Shown here piece after piece: positions 1 through 10,441 of a stretch of 64,000 bases of DNA. The stretch comes from Hygrophila difformis (taxonomy: Eukaryota; Streptophyta; Magnoliopsida; Lamiales; Acanthaceae). Positions within the stretch are counted from its first letter, which is position 1; each line of letters starts with the position of its first letter. Below the pieces are notes generated by a model that did not search any database, had not been told where the DNA came from, and saw nothing but the letters and a program-made list of their open reading frames with translations. The stretch spans positions 24,928,403 to 24,992,402 of the forward strand of contig JAOANR010000011.1 in NCBI GenBank assembly GCA_030278955.1, in the 5' to 3' direction. A program made the position numbers and the translations under genes.

Positions 1-190
1 CATACGTTAATATCTTCCATGGGTTTAAAATAAATTTTGCTCCATGGAAATAAAACTTAAAATTTAAAAATAATACTGATGGTACTTAAAGACTTAAAAA
101 TAATATTAATATTTATTTAAAAATCCTTGGGCCTCTATATTGGCCAAAATAATAATAATTTAAAAATATTTCCGGGCTCTGATACCACTT
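1..190 (-). mobile_element. Gypsy element 5' leader with primer-binding site
   Basis: Read on the minus strand, positions 187 to 176 give TGGTATCAGAGC, the usual plant initiator-Met tRNA primer-binding site. It lies three bases beyond the LTR end at 191. The rest is AT-rich leader with no coding signal. The internal part of the element would therefore continue to the left, outside the window. Confidence 0.8.
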
Positions 191-898
191 TGTAACACCC
201 CGGATTTGATAACACAGGCCGAGGTGTCACCGCCGCACCTCTCTAGCAAGACACGGTTTCTCCGAGCTTGCTAAAGAGATGCAAGGCTATAGGTGTTGGA
301 AAAAGTTTTAAAAGCAAGTCCGGAATTACTTAAAAATAATAGTGTATCATCATCCATACATGAATAAGAATAATATGTTGCAGCGGATATTTAAATATGG
401 GCCGACATGGCAAAAACTCGGGTCAACAAGCCCGCATGCAAGTCATGTAAATAAATAGCTAAATGTCCAAAGTGATCCCCCGATGCATGATCATGCTCCG
501 TACTCTGTAATGGAAAAAAATGAACAACGGGTTTTATCAGTATATAAAATACTGAGTAAGTTAATCTCTAACTAACAAATGAAGGGGTTACATGTGTTTA
601 ATTAAAATTACACCTTTCATGCGATACGAGGATTAATTTAGAGTTGCATAAATAAAATTTAAACTTAAATTCAAGTCTTTTAGACCTCTTGACAAAATAT
701 CAATTAACCGTCTAAGCAATAAGAATTTAATAAATTAGAATGAAGGTTTAGTTAAAGATTTTCTTTTCACTCACGCACAGATTGAAAATATGATTTAACA
801 GTTTACCAAAAGATTCTAAAGGCATACTTGAAAGGACGCGTTTTCTTAATCTCAATCTTCTATCAATGTTTCAGTTATAGTCAAAGATATTCCATCGC

Positions 899-1170
899 CC
901 TTGGGGAATCGAACCCGCAAGGACTCAAATACATCCTAGGGAATTGAACCCATAGGAATCACACACATCCTGGGGAATCGAACCCGCAGGAAAACATAAA
1001 CAAACATCCTGGGGAATCGAACCCGCAGTAAAACATAACAAACATCCTGGGGAATCGAACCCGCAGGAAAATTTACATCTTGGGGAATCGAACCCGCAAG
1101 AATTCACATACACGTCCTGGGGAATCGAACCCGCAGGAATTATTCACCTTGGGGAATCGAACCCGCAAGG
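899..1170 (-). repeat. Eight-unit tandem array with a tRNA B-box-like core
   Basis: Eight copies of a unit of about 30-37 bp share the core GGGGAATCGAACCCGC; one variant has AATTGAACCC. On the minus strand the core reads GGGTTCGATTCCCC, which contains GGTTCGATTCC, the consensus of the tRNA T-arm/B box bound by TFIIIC. No full tRNA can be folded around any copy, so this is an array of B-box-like motifs and not a tRNA cluster. Confidence 0.85.
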
Positions 1171-1194
1171 GAAGAGCCGTTTTGGCATAATAAG

Positions 1195-1380
1195 GAGATC
1201 ACTAACGAGGCAATCTCAACATAGGACCACTAACGAGGCAGTCCAAACAATGGGAGACCACTAACGAGGCAGTCTCAAAAGATAGTAGGACCACTAACGA
1301 GGCGATCCAAAACATACAGCGTGCGAGATTACTAACGAGGCAATCTCAGATAGTAAGGAGACCACTAACGAGGCAGTCTC
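1195..1380. repeat. Six tandem stem-loops with covarying stems and a fixed loop
   Basis: Six units with a 29-37 bp period share a loop close to CACTAACGAGGCA. The flanking arms change together: GAGAT/ATCTC (1195-1217), GGAC/GTCC (1224-1244), GAGAC/GTCTC (1254-1276), GGACC/GATCC with one mismatch (1288-1308), GAGATT/AATCTC (1325-1347) and GAGAC/GTCTC (1358-1380). Paired changes that keep the stem point to a selected hairpin, or to gene conversion between units. Confidence 0.8.
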
Positions 1381-3359
1381 AAAGATAATGATAGCATGAA
1401 GATCGGCTCAGCCTAGTGAACGGGATTTTTTGAAAGTTCGTATTTCAATGTTATCAAATGATCGATATCGCATTTTCATAGTTCGAGTTTTCTCAAGTTC
1501 GAAAAATCCTATTCGAGGCAGTTTACGCCTTTCTTAATTAAAAATTCGTCTTTACACCAAAAATCTGAAATTTTTACAGTAGTTCAAAGACACACACACG
1601 AACAACTTCCATGTTTTAAGTTTTTGGAAATAAGGTTCCGAAGTGAGTCGAATTTCGAGTTCTTTGCAAAGAATGATTTCTGTCTTAAAAACTGGTTTCG
1701 TCACAGGTTCGTGCAACGCCGATTAAAAATTCATTTCAAAACCAATTGATGCAAAATTTTTACAGTAATTACAAAACACGTTAAGGAACAACTTTGATGC
1801 TTTAAGAATTTGGAAATAATGAATTCTTGATACTCAAAAATCGACCACAACCCACTGTATACTCGCGGGCTCCGAAAAGGTTTTAAAACAGTTCTGAAAT
1901 TCGACCGTTTGACGTATCAAATGAACACCAAAATCTGTGAAATTTTATATGCACACTCTAGACACAATTATCTACAACTTTTGTTTAGGAATGCAAAGTT
2001 GAATCATTCGAAAATGGGTGAAAAACATGCATCAAGTCGAGTAAGGGAAACTGTCACAGTTTAAAAATGTTCGGGTCATCACAGAAAGTTTACGGCGTGA
2101 TTTGGGATAGCAAATCTTAATGTCAACGGCTGAAATTTGGACACAAGATAGATAAAGATGTTAGGAACAACTTTTATGTTGAAAAGTTTTCGGTTTGAAT
2201 CCCTGAAGGTCGAGTTTTAGGCGAGTCTTTGAAATTTGACGAAAATAGGGTTTTTGAAAACCGATTTTTGTTACAAGCCTATATCTCGAGTTTTAAACAA
2301 CAAACAACCACGAAAATTTGTGAGTAAGGTTTTAACTTACAGATTTAGAGATTAGGGTCACTGGAACGGGTATCCGGACGTCCTAGGGTCGCGACGAATG
2401 GCCAATCCTTCCGATCGCTTTTTGTTCGTTTTCCGGCGTGAGATCGTCGCAAAGGAAAAGGGTTAGAATTCGAGTTTTGGAGACTTATGGACGGATGGTA
2501 CACTGTATTAAGACTTACCACGGTTTTTTGAGGCAGTGGCTTCATCCCGTTTGCCTTGCCGTCACCGGAATGTTCGCCGGAAATTGTCGTCGGATGAGTT
2601 TTGGCTTGGAGAGGGAGTTGGGAGTGTCTAGGGTTTTGGAATTCTGAAAACTGAGGGGGAGGGCGCCCAACACAGCCCCTATAACCTTCCCCATTGCCTT
2701 GATCCGCTTCCCCTCGATAGGGGACGGATTTTTGGCAAGAAAATCGCCATAGAAGGAAAGATTACACCTTCAGCTCCTCTGGCGCGATGGTGGCGCGCCC
2801 TCAGGCCTTTGTCCGCGCGGAGTGCGCGCGTATACTACTCGGACGCGTCTGCGCGACCCGCGCGGTGGCCGCGCGCGCGCGCGGAGTGCGCGCGACGCCC
2901 AAACCGGCCGGTTCGGGCGGTTCGGGTGGTCCGTCGGGTCCTTTCTCCTTTTCTCGATCGGGTTTCTATCCTTCGCGCTCTTGGTTCGACTTTTCGGGTC
3001 ATTTCTGGGGTTACGATTTCTTTCTTAAATTTATTTCGACTCCAATGAATTTCATATTCGAAACCGTGAATCCGTCGAGTTTGAATTCATCGTCTTTCGA
3101 CTCCCGTGTAGTAATTTATCTGATTAAATTACTTCCGACTGCACGGGTTTTTGGAATTAAAATTCTTTTCCTTCTTAAATTTAATTCCAATTCTTTTAAC
3201 TCGATTCATGGAATTTCTTCGGCTTCCTTTCCCTCTTTTATTCCATTTTGAGTTTTTGAATCTATCGGCGTTCCATTTCCGAGCAATAATTTATTGTAAT
3301 AATTTATTTTCTTTTCGGAAATAAATTTTTATTTTGCTGTAAAAATCCCGGGTATTACA

Positions 3360-3530
3360 GTCTACCCCCCTTAAGAATCAACTTCGTCCCCGAAGTTGCG
3401 CCCTCACTTCATTTTGGCTCAATTTAATGTTGGGGTATTTCCATCTACCTTCCTTTAAGGATGAACGTCTTCCACGAGAAATTAATTACATTCCTTTGAA
3501 TGTGAATTAAATTTCTCGGGTGTTGCAATG
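3360..3530 (-). mobile_element. Polypurine tract and 3' internal remnant of a gypsy element
   Basis: The minus strand reads TTAAGGGGGGTAGAC directly before the LTR start at 3359, a clear polypurine tract. It is preceded by a perfect GC-rich stem (AACTTCGGGGACGAAGTT). The similarity to a chromovirus 3' end stops after roughly 170 bp; no integrase or chromodomain follows. The stretch 3531-3880 holds no gene that I can see. Confidence 0.75.
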
Positions 3531-4079
3531 GCCCATTTTAATATGTTACATAACTTTGGTTTACAAATTCAAAACTCTCAGCAAAGGCACACTGCATTTC
3601 ATTTTTTTATGTTTTTGCCTTCCTTCTCAGTCTAGAAAGATATTCTGCTTAAATTAATAATAATGACAAAAGACTGCTGAAAACATGGACATAAAATCAA
3701 AGAAATAAAATTTAGTAATCCGATAAAAGAAAGTTATTTGTTCTTTCCATAAACCCAAACGACGAAAGGAAATACGATCAGAAGAAGGCGGCTGCCAGTT
3801 GCGCAAGGGAGACACACATATGAAGCTCGGACAAAGGAAAGATCAAAAGCTAATATGGATATTATATAATTCATATCAAATCTATATCTATTATATATAA
3901 ATGCAAGGCAGTAGTTTGCTACAGTTGATCGTAGAAAGCTACAGTTGTTTGCCTTCGCTACAGTGATCAATCCTGCCCTGCTTTTACGCTGCAAATTGGG
4001 AGATGGAGCCGCTCTAATTTCATTTTGCACGCAAGGGAGATGGACCTGCCCTAATTTCATTTTGCACGAAATTTTGGCT

Positions 4080-4640
4080 AGGTTAAACGATCGCCGCCCT
4101 CGTAGCCCCACCCGCGTCGTTCCCTATGCATCGCCGTCTCATATTAATCCGGCAGGCCGCCCGTCTTCTGCGCTCTTCCGCTCCAGGTCCGCCGTCGGGC
4201 TTGCGCTCCGGTCCAGTCGCCGCAGCCTCGGTGTAGCTGCCGGCCCCCATCTCCACGCTGCTTCAGCGGGCGTCGCTGCCGTCGGCGCACACCTGCAGCC
4301 CACCCCACGTTGCCGCCGCCGTAAGCCCTTGCACCCCGGACCAATCGCCCACGGGGTTCCTCCGCCCGTCCGGCCCTCCCCCTCGGGCCCTCGGCCATCG
4401 CGCGTGGTGCTGCCGCCCCGCGCCACAACTCCTTCACAACGCCTTACGACACCCCACGAGTTCATCCCTCGCCTCCCAGCCATTGCTCTCCTCTGCAATT
4501 GCGCAATCGCTCTTCCCCGCATCTGCTGCCTCCCAACACCGTGCGCGTTCAACCCTCGCCTACCAGCCCTTGCTCTCCTCCACAATCACCATTCTACTCG
4601 TCGTCTCACAAGCATCCGATTAAGGTAACAAATGTTTTCT
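4080..4640 (+). other. GC-rich segment in Helitron A, unrecognised
   Basis: This stretch is sharply richer in GC than its neighbours and is open in several frames on both strands (for example 3945-4628 on + and 4139-4585 on -). The translations are Pro/Ser/Arg-rich and low in complexity, so none is called as a protein. It could be a captured CpG-rich first exon or 5' UTR. The following 4641-5900 is T-rich and intron-like; I recognise no exon there. Confidence 0.35.
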
Positions 4641-5935
4641 TTTGGAGTCGCAGGTCTAGGGTTTTTATTCTCATTATGATTGTTCCTTCAATGATATGTG
4701 CTATGGAGATTTGAATCTGGATTTATTGATTTTGCAGAGATAGATGGTGGAATTATTTCTTCACAGTTGGGGTAGGGGAATCTTCAGTTCGGTTTTTTCT
4801 TTTATGTAAAGCTTATTTGAACTTGGGTCACTGATTTTTTGTGATTTTTTATCCCTCTATTTGTCGCCGCCCCCATTGTGGCCGTTTTTGCCCGTCCCCG
4901 GCTCCACCCTCGCCGAAGCAGATTTAAATGTGGGACGCAGATCTCCAGACTTGTTCGGATGAATGAGATCGAACTCGCAAAACATAGGGCGTAGGAGATT
5001 TTTGTTATGGTATGTGGTTTTCCAATCTGTCACTTGTTTAGTTTTTTGGTTTGGGGATTAGTTGATTTGAGACTTTTTTTGGTGTATCCCTGCTTCAGTA
5101 TTCCCTTGCCCGTTCCATCTTTTACAAAATTGCAATTATAAAATGTTTCTTTGATTCTTTCTTTCTTCTTTACATTATGGTTTTATTCTGAAAGGTCTGC
5201 CACTTATACTACTTCATCTTCTGTTTTGTGCCCCTTATATATGTTTACCATTGTTTCTTTGTATTGTTCAGATGTATTCATAACCATGATATGCAGGAGC
5301 GCTGCAACTTGATCATAGGAAGAGATCAACAGATCGTGAAACTGAACTTGAAAAGTTCAATTGGTGAAGGAACAAGCAATAATGTATCCCTGGAAAAAAA
5401 AGCCTCAGTGCTGCATTAGATTCTTTTGATAATCTATTTTGCCGCAGATGTCTGGTATTTGTTATTTGTTTCTGGATTATTTCTCTTTTGTTGAATTCAT
5501 ATAAAGCCCTTTCTGTGATTTCCATTTATCAGAAGTTCCAGTTATTTTCATATCCTTTAACTTTAAAATGATAAATCCCCATGCACAAGAAAGATAAATT
5601 AACTTCTCTGTAAAATTTTAGATTGTCTCCCTGATTGTTTAGATTATCTCTGTAAAATTCCTGTGATTGTTTAGATTGTCTCTTTGATATGGGTTTTTAT
5701 TTTTTGATTTTTGGCTCAGCACATTCTTATAAGAAATTGGCGCCTGGCGTTCTTTTCCCTCTTCAGGCACATTTTTTATTGTTGCTTTTGTTAGACAAAG
5801 ATCAGCATGTTGTTTTCGTTGACGGGTTTTCATAAATTGGTGCTTCTGTGTATTCAACCTGAAAATAGAGTATACCTAGAATTTAAAGTAGATGATGTAC
5901 TGTGATGTACTGCCTACCTCTCGCCTTTTCTGTTT

Positions 5936-6103
5936 ACTGTTCTTCAAATGGCTGGGCACATATGATGATGGCATACGTGATCTCTTTTTGGACATGCTAT
6001 TCTCTTTACAAAGAATACCAGACCCTAACTGCTTCTTGGTGGGATGGACATCATTCCCAGAAGCCAGAGCCAGACAATTCTCTCAAATCAAAGTCATGGT
6101 AGG
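5936..6103 (+). pseudogene. Exon piece resembling OSCA/CSC1 channel (ERD4 family)
   Basis: The frame beginning near 5936 gives WAHMMMAYVISFWTCY followed by SLYKEYQTL. This resembles the transmembrane helix of plant OSCA/CSC1 hyperosmolality-gated channels (pattern FWAHLVMAY..FTFWTCYVLxKEY). After KEYQTL the similarity fades, and no other OSCA exon is seen nearby. I read it as a single captured exon without function. The match rests on one helix and the KEY motif, so it is moderate. Confidence 0.5.
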
Positions 6104-6227
6104 CCCAACCCCTTCTTTTGCTCTCGTCGCACGCCTTTGGTGAATACAATCACATTTTCGTCGCTGGAGTTTTCAACTCATTTTGCTGCTGTTATCTGAT
6201 TTGTAATTTAATTTGTGGAATCATCTG

Positions 6228-6405
6228 TAGATCCTTATTCTGTTCGAATTCATTTGAGTGTTAATAATCTCATTATACGAGGCAATTCCCTCTTTGTTAA
6301 TGCATGCACTGATTCATCCTGCTCCTTAATTACTTCCGACTCCACTAGAATTAAGGTCATAGGCGTTGGAGGCAGTGAGAATAATCGGCAGTGGAGTGCA
6401 GGTTT
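6228..6405 (+). pseudogene. FtsZ1-like N-terminal exon fragment
   Basis: The translation includes STRIKVIGVGG, the start of the FtsZ GTP-binding fold (family pattern ARIKVIGVGGGGNNAVNRMIGSGLQ). The next codons are damaged. The glycine loop reads GGSENN, the AVNRM block is missing, and IGSGVQ reappears in a shifted frame just before 6405. The upstream residues look like a plastid FtsZ leader. FtsZ is the plastid-division tubulin homologue; this piece lacks nearly all of the GTPase and is a pseudo-exon in Helitron A. The IGSG context favours FtsZ1 over FtsZ2. Confidence 0.6.
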
Positions 6406-6749
6406 TCTTCAATTTAAGTTCTCATGTATTTTTTATTTATTTGTTTATTTATTGTAATGATACTTTGGATGTGTTTAGAACATATTATTTAGTACATTGT
6501 TTTATGTTGATTAAAATGTGAGTTTTCGGAAGTGTAATTAGTTTGTGTGAGTGTATAGATGATTCTTGATAATTTCAAGCAACAAAAGAGTTTTCCTTGA
6601 TTTGGTTTCTAATTCTTTTAGGATATTCCTTTTGTAATAGTTCAAATAGGACAAAAGAGACTGAAATTAAAAATTTCTTTGGGTGCGTTTCTGCTTTCTG
6701 GAATTAAATGTCTTAACCGTTTTTCGTTGGGTGAATGTCATGACAGAGA

Positions 6750-6902
6750 ATGATTGAATCTCTTAAGAATGAACTGGTAGAATGGATTACTGTTTTAGCT
6801 AATGTTCCTGATATTGATATTGATTTGCTTGAGTTTCGTCTTGATTGTCCTCGTGGTCACTCCCGTGACTCCTTGAATATGAGGTTATATTGGGGTGTGT
6901 AG
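6750..6902 (+). other. Short unrecognised ORF of 50 codons
   Basis: The frame from ATG 6750 to TAG 6900-6902 has protein-like composition, with alternating acidic and hydrophobic residues (for example VPDIDIDLLEFRLD). No splice signals frame it clearly, and I cannot assign a family. It may be another captured exon of Helitron A, or chance. Confidence 0.25.
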
Positions 6903-8177
6903 GAATTGAATGAAAATCCGTTTATACTTTTCTTGATTTGCTTGGTCTCTGATACACTTGGAAGCGTCCTTATTCCTTGGTTTTTGATTGCAAGTTCAAT
7001 TTTGATTTTCTGTCACTTAGTTTTTTCAGTTTTTGTGTGTTATTGTTGGTTCTTGGTTTGCTTGCCCTTTGTTTTTGTTTTTGTTTTTTTTTTTTTTTTT
7101 TTTTTTTTTTTGGCTGTCAATTTCTGGCTTTTTGATTTGAATTTGTATTATTACACGCCTCTTCTTTGTGGTTCAGAAGATACTGGAGCACTACTTCTTT
7201 TCATATTCTCTCTCTTTTTTTTCTTTTTTTTTTTTGTGTGTGTGTTCTTGGCTCAAATTCCATTTCTGGCTTTCTAAGATACTGGAGCACTACTTCTTTT
7301 CTCATTCCCTTTTTCATTTATCTCTTTTTGTGTGTGTTCTTTGCTCAAAAAGCACTGATTGCTACTGCTGAAGATATGATGCATTCAAAGGGGCATGGTA
7401 TATATGATGTTTAATGGGATGCCGAAATTGTGAAAATAACTTTTTGGTTGCTTAGTGGTAGGCATGTTTTGGTGTGGCTTCTGTTCTTTGATTGCAGATG
7501 AATATAAATATTTTTTTTCCTTTTTCCATGAATGGATCAGACAGATGTGCTGTTGTAATTCATTGAGCATTGGATTAGAGCTTCCTTTACTTAAAATGGG
7601 CTAGGTTTCAGAACTCTAGGTTGCTGTAAGTTCTGACCAAACAAGTTAACAATATTTTCATCAAACTTCATTTCTTGGGATGGTAAATACTAATTGGAAT
7701 GATTGTGGTTTCCAGAGTAATTCATTATTCGTGCATTCAAGTGGCTAGGCTTTCTCCTATATGCTATCTTAATGTTACAATTCAGTGACATCTGATGAGT
7801 ATATAATGGCTGCATTTTGTATGAGTTGTTCTTTTTTCCCCACGAGACCATGAAGATCATTGTGACTTGATAAAAGAATTGCCAGTGCTACCTTAGCATG
7901 TCATGAAAATTCATTTGAGGATATATTTTTATCCCCTGATTATATAGCACCATGTTGTTCCTGGTATGTAACTATGTACATTGTACATCAATTGGATAGG
8001 TGGTTCGTTTTAATCTTGAGATATCTTGGATACCAGTTAAATCTTATAATGAAATTTCATAATTAAATTTATCTTAGTTTTGCTTTCATTTTTTGAGTGC
8101 GTTATTACAATTTTCTATAATGTTTTTTTCCTTACCGAGTGCGCGCAGCGTGGCGCGCGCCACCGGAGGAGTTCTAG

Positions 8178-9717
8178 TATATATATAAAACGGGAAAGAA
8201 AAAGTAAAATGTTGTCAGCCTCAATCATATTTCAATCTAATTAATTAGTCCATGAGCCATCCAGAGCAAAATTCCTACACCAGTGCTGCATTGAGAAAAA
8301 CCATGTGCTTTGCAAACTTAATTCCAAATCCAAAAACAAAAATATAAAGGGAACATACACACATAGATGATTTAATGTAAATTCGAATAAGCTTACATAA
8401 GCGAGCTCAATCTTGGTATCCAACCTTATGTTCCTGAATATTGAGTAGCTTCTCTCTGCTAATAGTTGTGGCTATCTACCTAAAAATTTATCATCCAACA
8501 ATCAAAATTGAAGATCTATAAGAAAGGACATATTCAAAGACGCATGTAATGGCATTCCAGGCTTGACCTACCCTATCTTTTTCTCTTTTATGCAGCAAGT
8601 TCATGCTAAGTAATAGTGATGGATGGGAACCGGGGCAGTAAGAAAACATTCGTGAATGTATTATTAGTAAGAGTGAAGAGGGAATTAGTTAGGCAAATAG
8701 TTGAATTAATAGCCCAAGTATAGTATATCAATGCTTCACCACTTTAACAATGTTGAAATATGGCAGTCAGTGCCTCAACACATTCCAAGCTGTATGAAAA
8801 ATAACAACCCAACAAAGTGAAACAGAGGAATCGAAACTTGGAAACAAACAAAGGAAAAATTATGATTTCCCCAAATAAATGTGATTAAAAGAATTCCGAA
8901 AATTTTCAGAATAGGAGTGCAATTGTGGAACAGTGAACATGGAAACAAATAACGGAAAGAGTTATGATTTTCCCTAAACTTTCAAACCTAGGGCTGGTCA
9001 AGGAAAAACACGGGGTATCTTGTGAATGACAGCAACGCGGCTGTGTGATCCACATGGGCATTTGATGAGAAGCAGATTACCCAAAATTGACGAAGGGTAT
9101 TGTAGGTTGTACGTTTTTTTACAAAGAATATCCAACAGTCTTGTAAATTTTACCAAGAAGAGTAACACAATCGATTGGTAGGGAGAAAAAGATGTTATAT
9201 CGAATGTAATCCAGATCTCAGGCAATTGCATTGTAAATCACATGCTAATTCTTTCGAGACAGTCACGCAGAGTCAATATGAGCTATATCCCATGATATTA
9301 AAGACATAAATTTTCTTAACTTCAGCTAGCATATCATTTCTTTTTTCTTCAGCTAGCATGGTCCACCACATGTTTGCAAAATATATCATCTAACAATTAG
9401 CTGCAAACATTTTAAAATCATATGACCATTGCAGATTCAATGACAAGATTGCTTGATTACCTGGAAATTGGTAGAAACAATCTTACGTGTTGAACATGCT
9501 TTCACCTCCAACCATTGTTCATCATTCCTATCGCTAACAGACGGAACAGAAAAAGCAATTGTTAATCAAACAGTTTCCGCGAAACATACAACAATCATAT
9601 CACCAGCATTGCTCAAAGAATATACACCTTGTAAAAGTTGGGTTAATTTGAAGAAGTTCATAATGTTCAGCTTCCTTCAGAACAAGTAGTGAATCAACCT
9701 GCATAGCTACTGTATTC
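8178..9717 (+). mobile_element. Start of a second Helitron-like sequence (B), interrupted by the 9718 retroelement
   Basis: Directly after the CTAG end of Helitron A the sequence reads TATATATATAAAACGGGA, which looks like a plant Helitron 5' terminus except that TC has become TA. The region contains exon-like minus-strand pieces, such as a frame around 8243-8430 with a GTAAGC donor and a TGCAG acceptor, and an open frame at 8998-9231. None is recognised. The element would continue after 17874, beyond the retrotransposon insertion. No 3' end was found. Confidence 0.35.
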
Positions 9718-10423
9718 TGGCATGGGAGCCAGAACTGTAGCACTTAGCATCCCGGAAGGACCCTGCTCTAAGCAACGTGCCAAGAGGTTCCTCAACACCA
9801 TCGTCAAAATACTATCCGATGAATCCGAGGTGTGGGAACAGAAATTGAGCTACCCGGATAAAAATGGGCCGAGATTGATAATCCATTTAATTGAAGATGT
9901 TGGGCCAAGGAACTTAATGAAGAAGTAGAAGTGTCGAGACCCACACGAGCTCAAGGTCCACAAGCAAGACCACCAACACATTATGGATCTACTTAGACTT
10001 TATTATTTCCGTAGCTTTGGTACTTGTTTAATTTACATAGCAAGTCGTTTAATTCCGTGTAATATGGTTTGCCTATATATAGGGCATTACCACCACTTTG
10101 TAAGGACACCTTTTGAATGATATAACAAATTGGAGTGTTTTCTCTTTGGTGATAACCGAGAGCATTTAGAAGGTCATCTTGAATTTCTCCCTTGTTGGTG
10201 CAATTCCTTTCAAGCTTGAGATGTGCTTGATCGTATCGACACCTTGAAGATTGTTGATCGAGGGAATCGTGGCTCATTTAGTGTGTCCATTGATCCAAGA
10301 TTAAGCTTTCGGTAAAGGAAATCTCAACCTATCCTTTTATTTTCATTTTGAGTTCATCCTTGTTCATCTTTGTTCTTCATCTTGTTCATCATCGAATATT
10401 GTGTCTAATCCCGATCCATGGCA
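9718..10423 (+). repeat. 5' LTR of the 9718 gypsy element
   Basis: It starts TGGCATGGG and ends CCATGGCA. A TATA box (TATATATA, 10074-10081) lies mid-LTR. It keeps an open frame (9722-9928) that continues as KQRAKRFLNTIVKIL. It has one base more than the 3' LTR in the run TGTAGCAC, and a 12-bp extra unit near 10375. Confidence 0.95.
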
Positions 10424-10429
10424 TATTTT

Positions 10430-10441
10430 TGGTATCAGAGC
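10430..10441 (+). other. Primer-binding site (initiator Met tRNA)
   Basis: TGGTATCAGAGC lies six bases after the LTR end at 10423 and is complementary to the 3' end of initiator methionine tRNA. The leader to 12205 is AT-rich, with an A/AG-rich tract at 11560-11660, and has no gene. Confidence 0.9.

Larger units (their letters stand above)
191..3359 (-). mobile_element. 3.2 kb LTR of a Ty3/gypsy (Tekay/Del-like) retrotransposon
   Basis: On the minus strand this segment begins TGTAATACCC and ends GGGTGTTACA, the TG..CA ends of an LTR. A primer-binding site follows at its 5'-LTR side (176-187), and a polypurine tract precedes it at its 3'-LTR side (3360-3374). The tract and the adjoining GC-rich stem CTTCGGGGACGAAG are what I recall from Tekay/Del chromoviruses. 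At 3169 bp it is long, as in that lineage. It holds two tandem arrays (899-1170 and 1195-1380) and a GC-rich CG-repeat stretch near 2800-2900. Open frames in it, such as 2787-3251, are shadows. The lineage name is inferred without a coding region. Confidence 0.8.
3881..8177 (+). mobile_element. Candidate non-autonomous Helitron A
   Basis: The right end is canonical: a perfect palindrome TGGCGCGCGCCA (8151-8162), an 11-nt spacer, then CTAG (8174-8177) followed by T. The left end is the best TC-starting, AT-rich terminus (TCTATATCTATTATATAT from 3881) and is preceded by A. The insertion therefore fits the A|T target rule, with no target-site duplication. No Rep/helicase is encoded. Inside are a GC-rich stretch (4080-4640), exon-like pieces of an OSCA-type channel and FtsZ, a 27-base T run near 7085, and T-rich intron-like sequence. 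The right end is strong; the left end is a best guess. Confidence 0.65.

Noticed and set aside
925..1113. 62-codon open frame on the minus strand
   Set aside because: It is only the translation of the eight-unit tandem array; its repeated CGFDSP residues come from the DNA repeat.
899..1170. Cluster of tRNA genes
   Set aside because: Only the T-arm-like core is present; no acceptor stem, D-arm or anticodon arm can be built around it.
899..1380. Regularly spaced repeats looking like a CRISPR array
   Set aside because: Spacers are short, uneven and similar to each other, no cas genes are near, and the context is a plant LTR.
2787..3251. 154-codon frame on + in the GC-rich part of the LTR
   Set aside because: Low-complexity Arg/Ala translation with overlapping frames on the same strand; it lies in LTR sequence.
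3945..4628. 227-codon Pro/Arg-rich ORF
   Set aside because: Frames are open on both strands because of base composition; no domain or conserved motif seen.
9713..9928. Small independent gene at 9722-9928
   Set aside because: It is the pol C-terminal frame preserved in the 5' LTR, not a separate gene.
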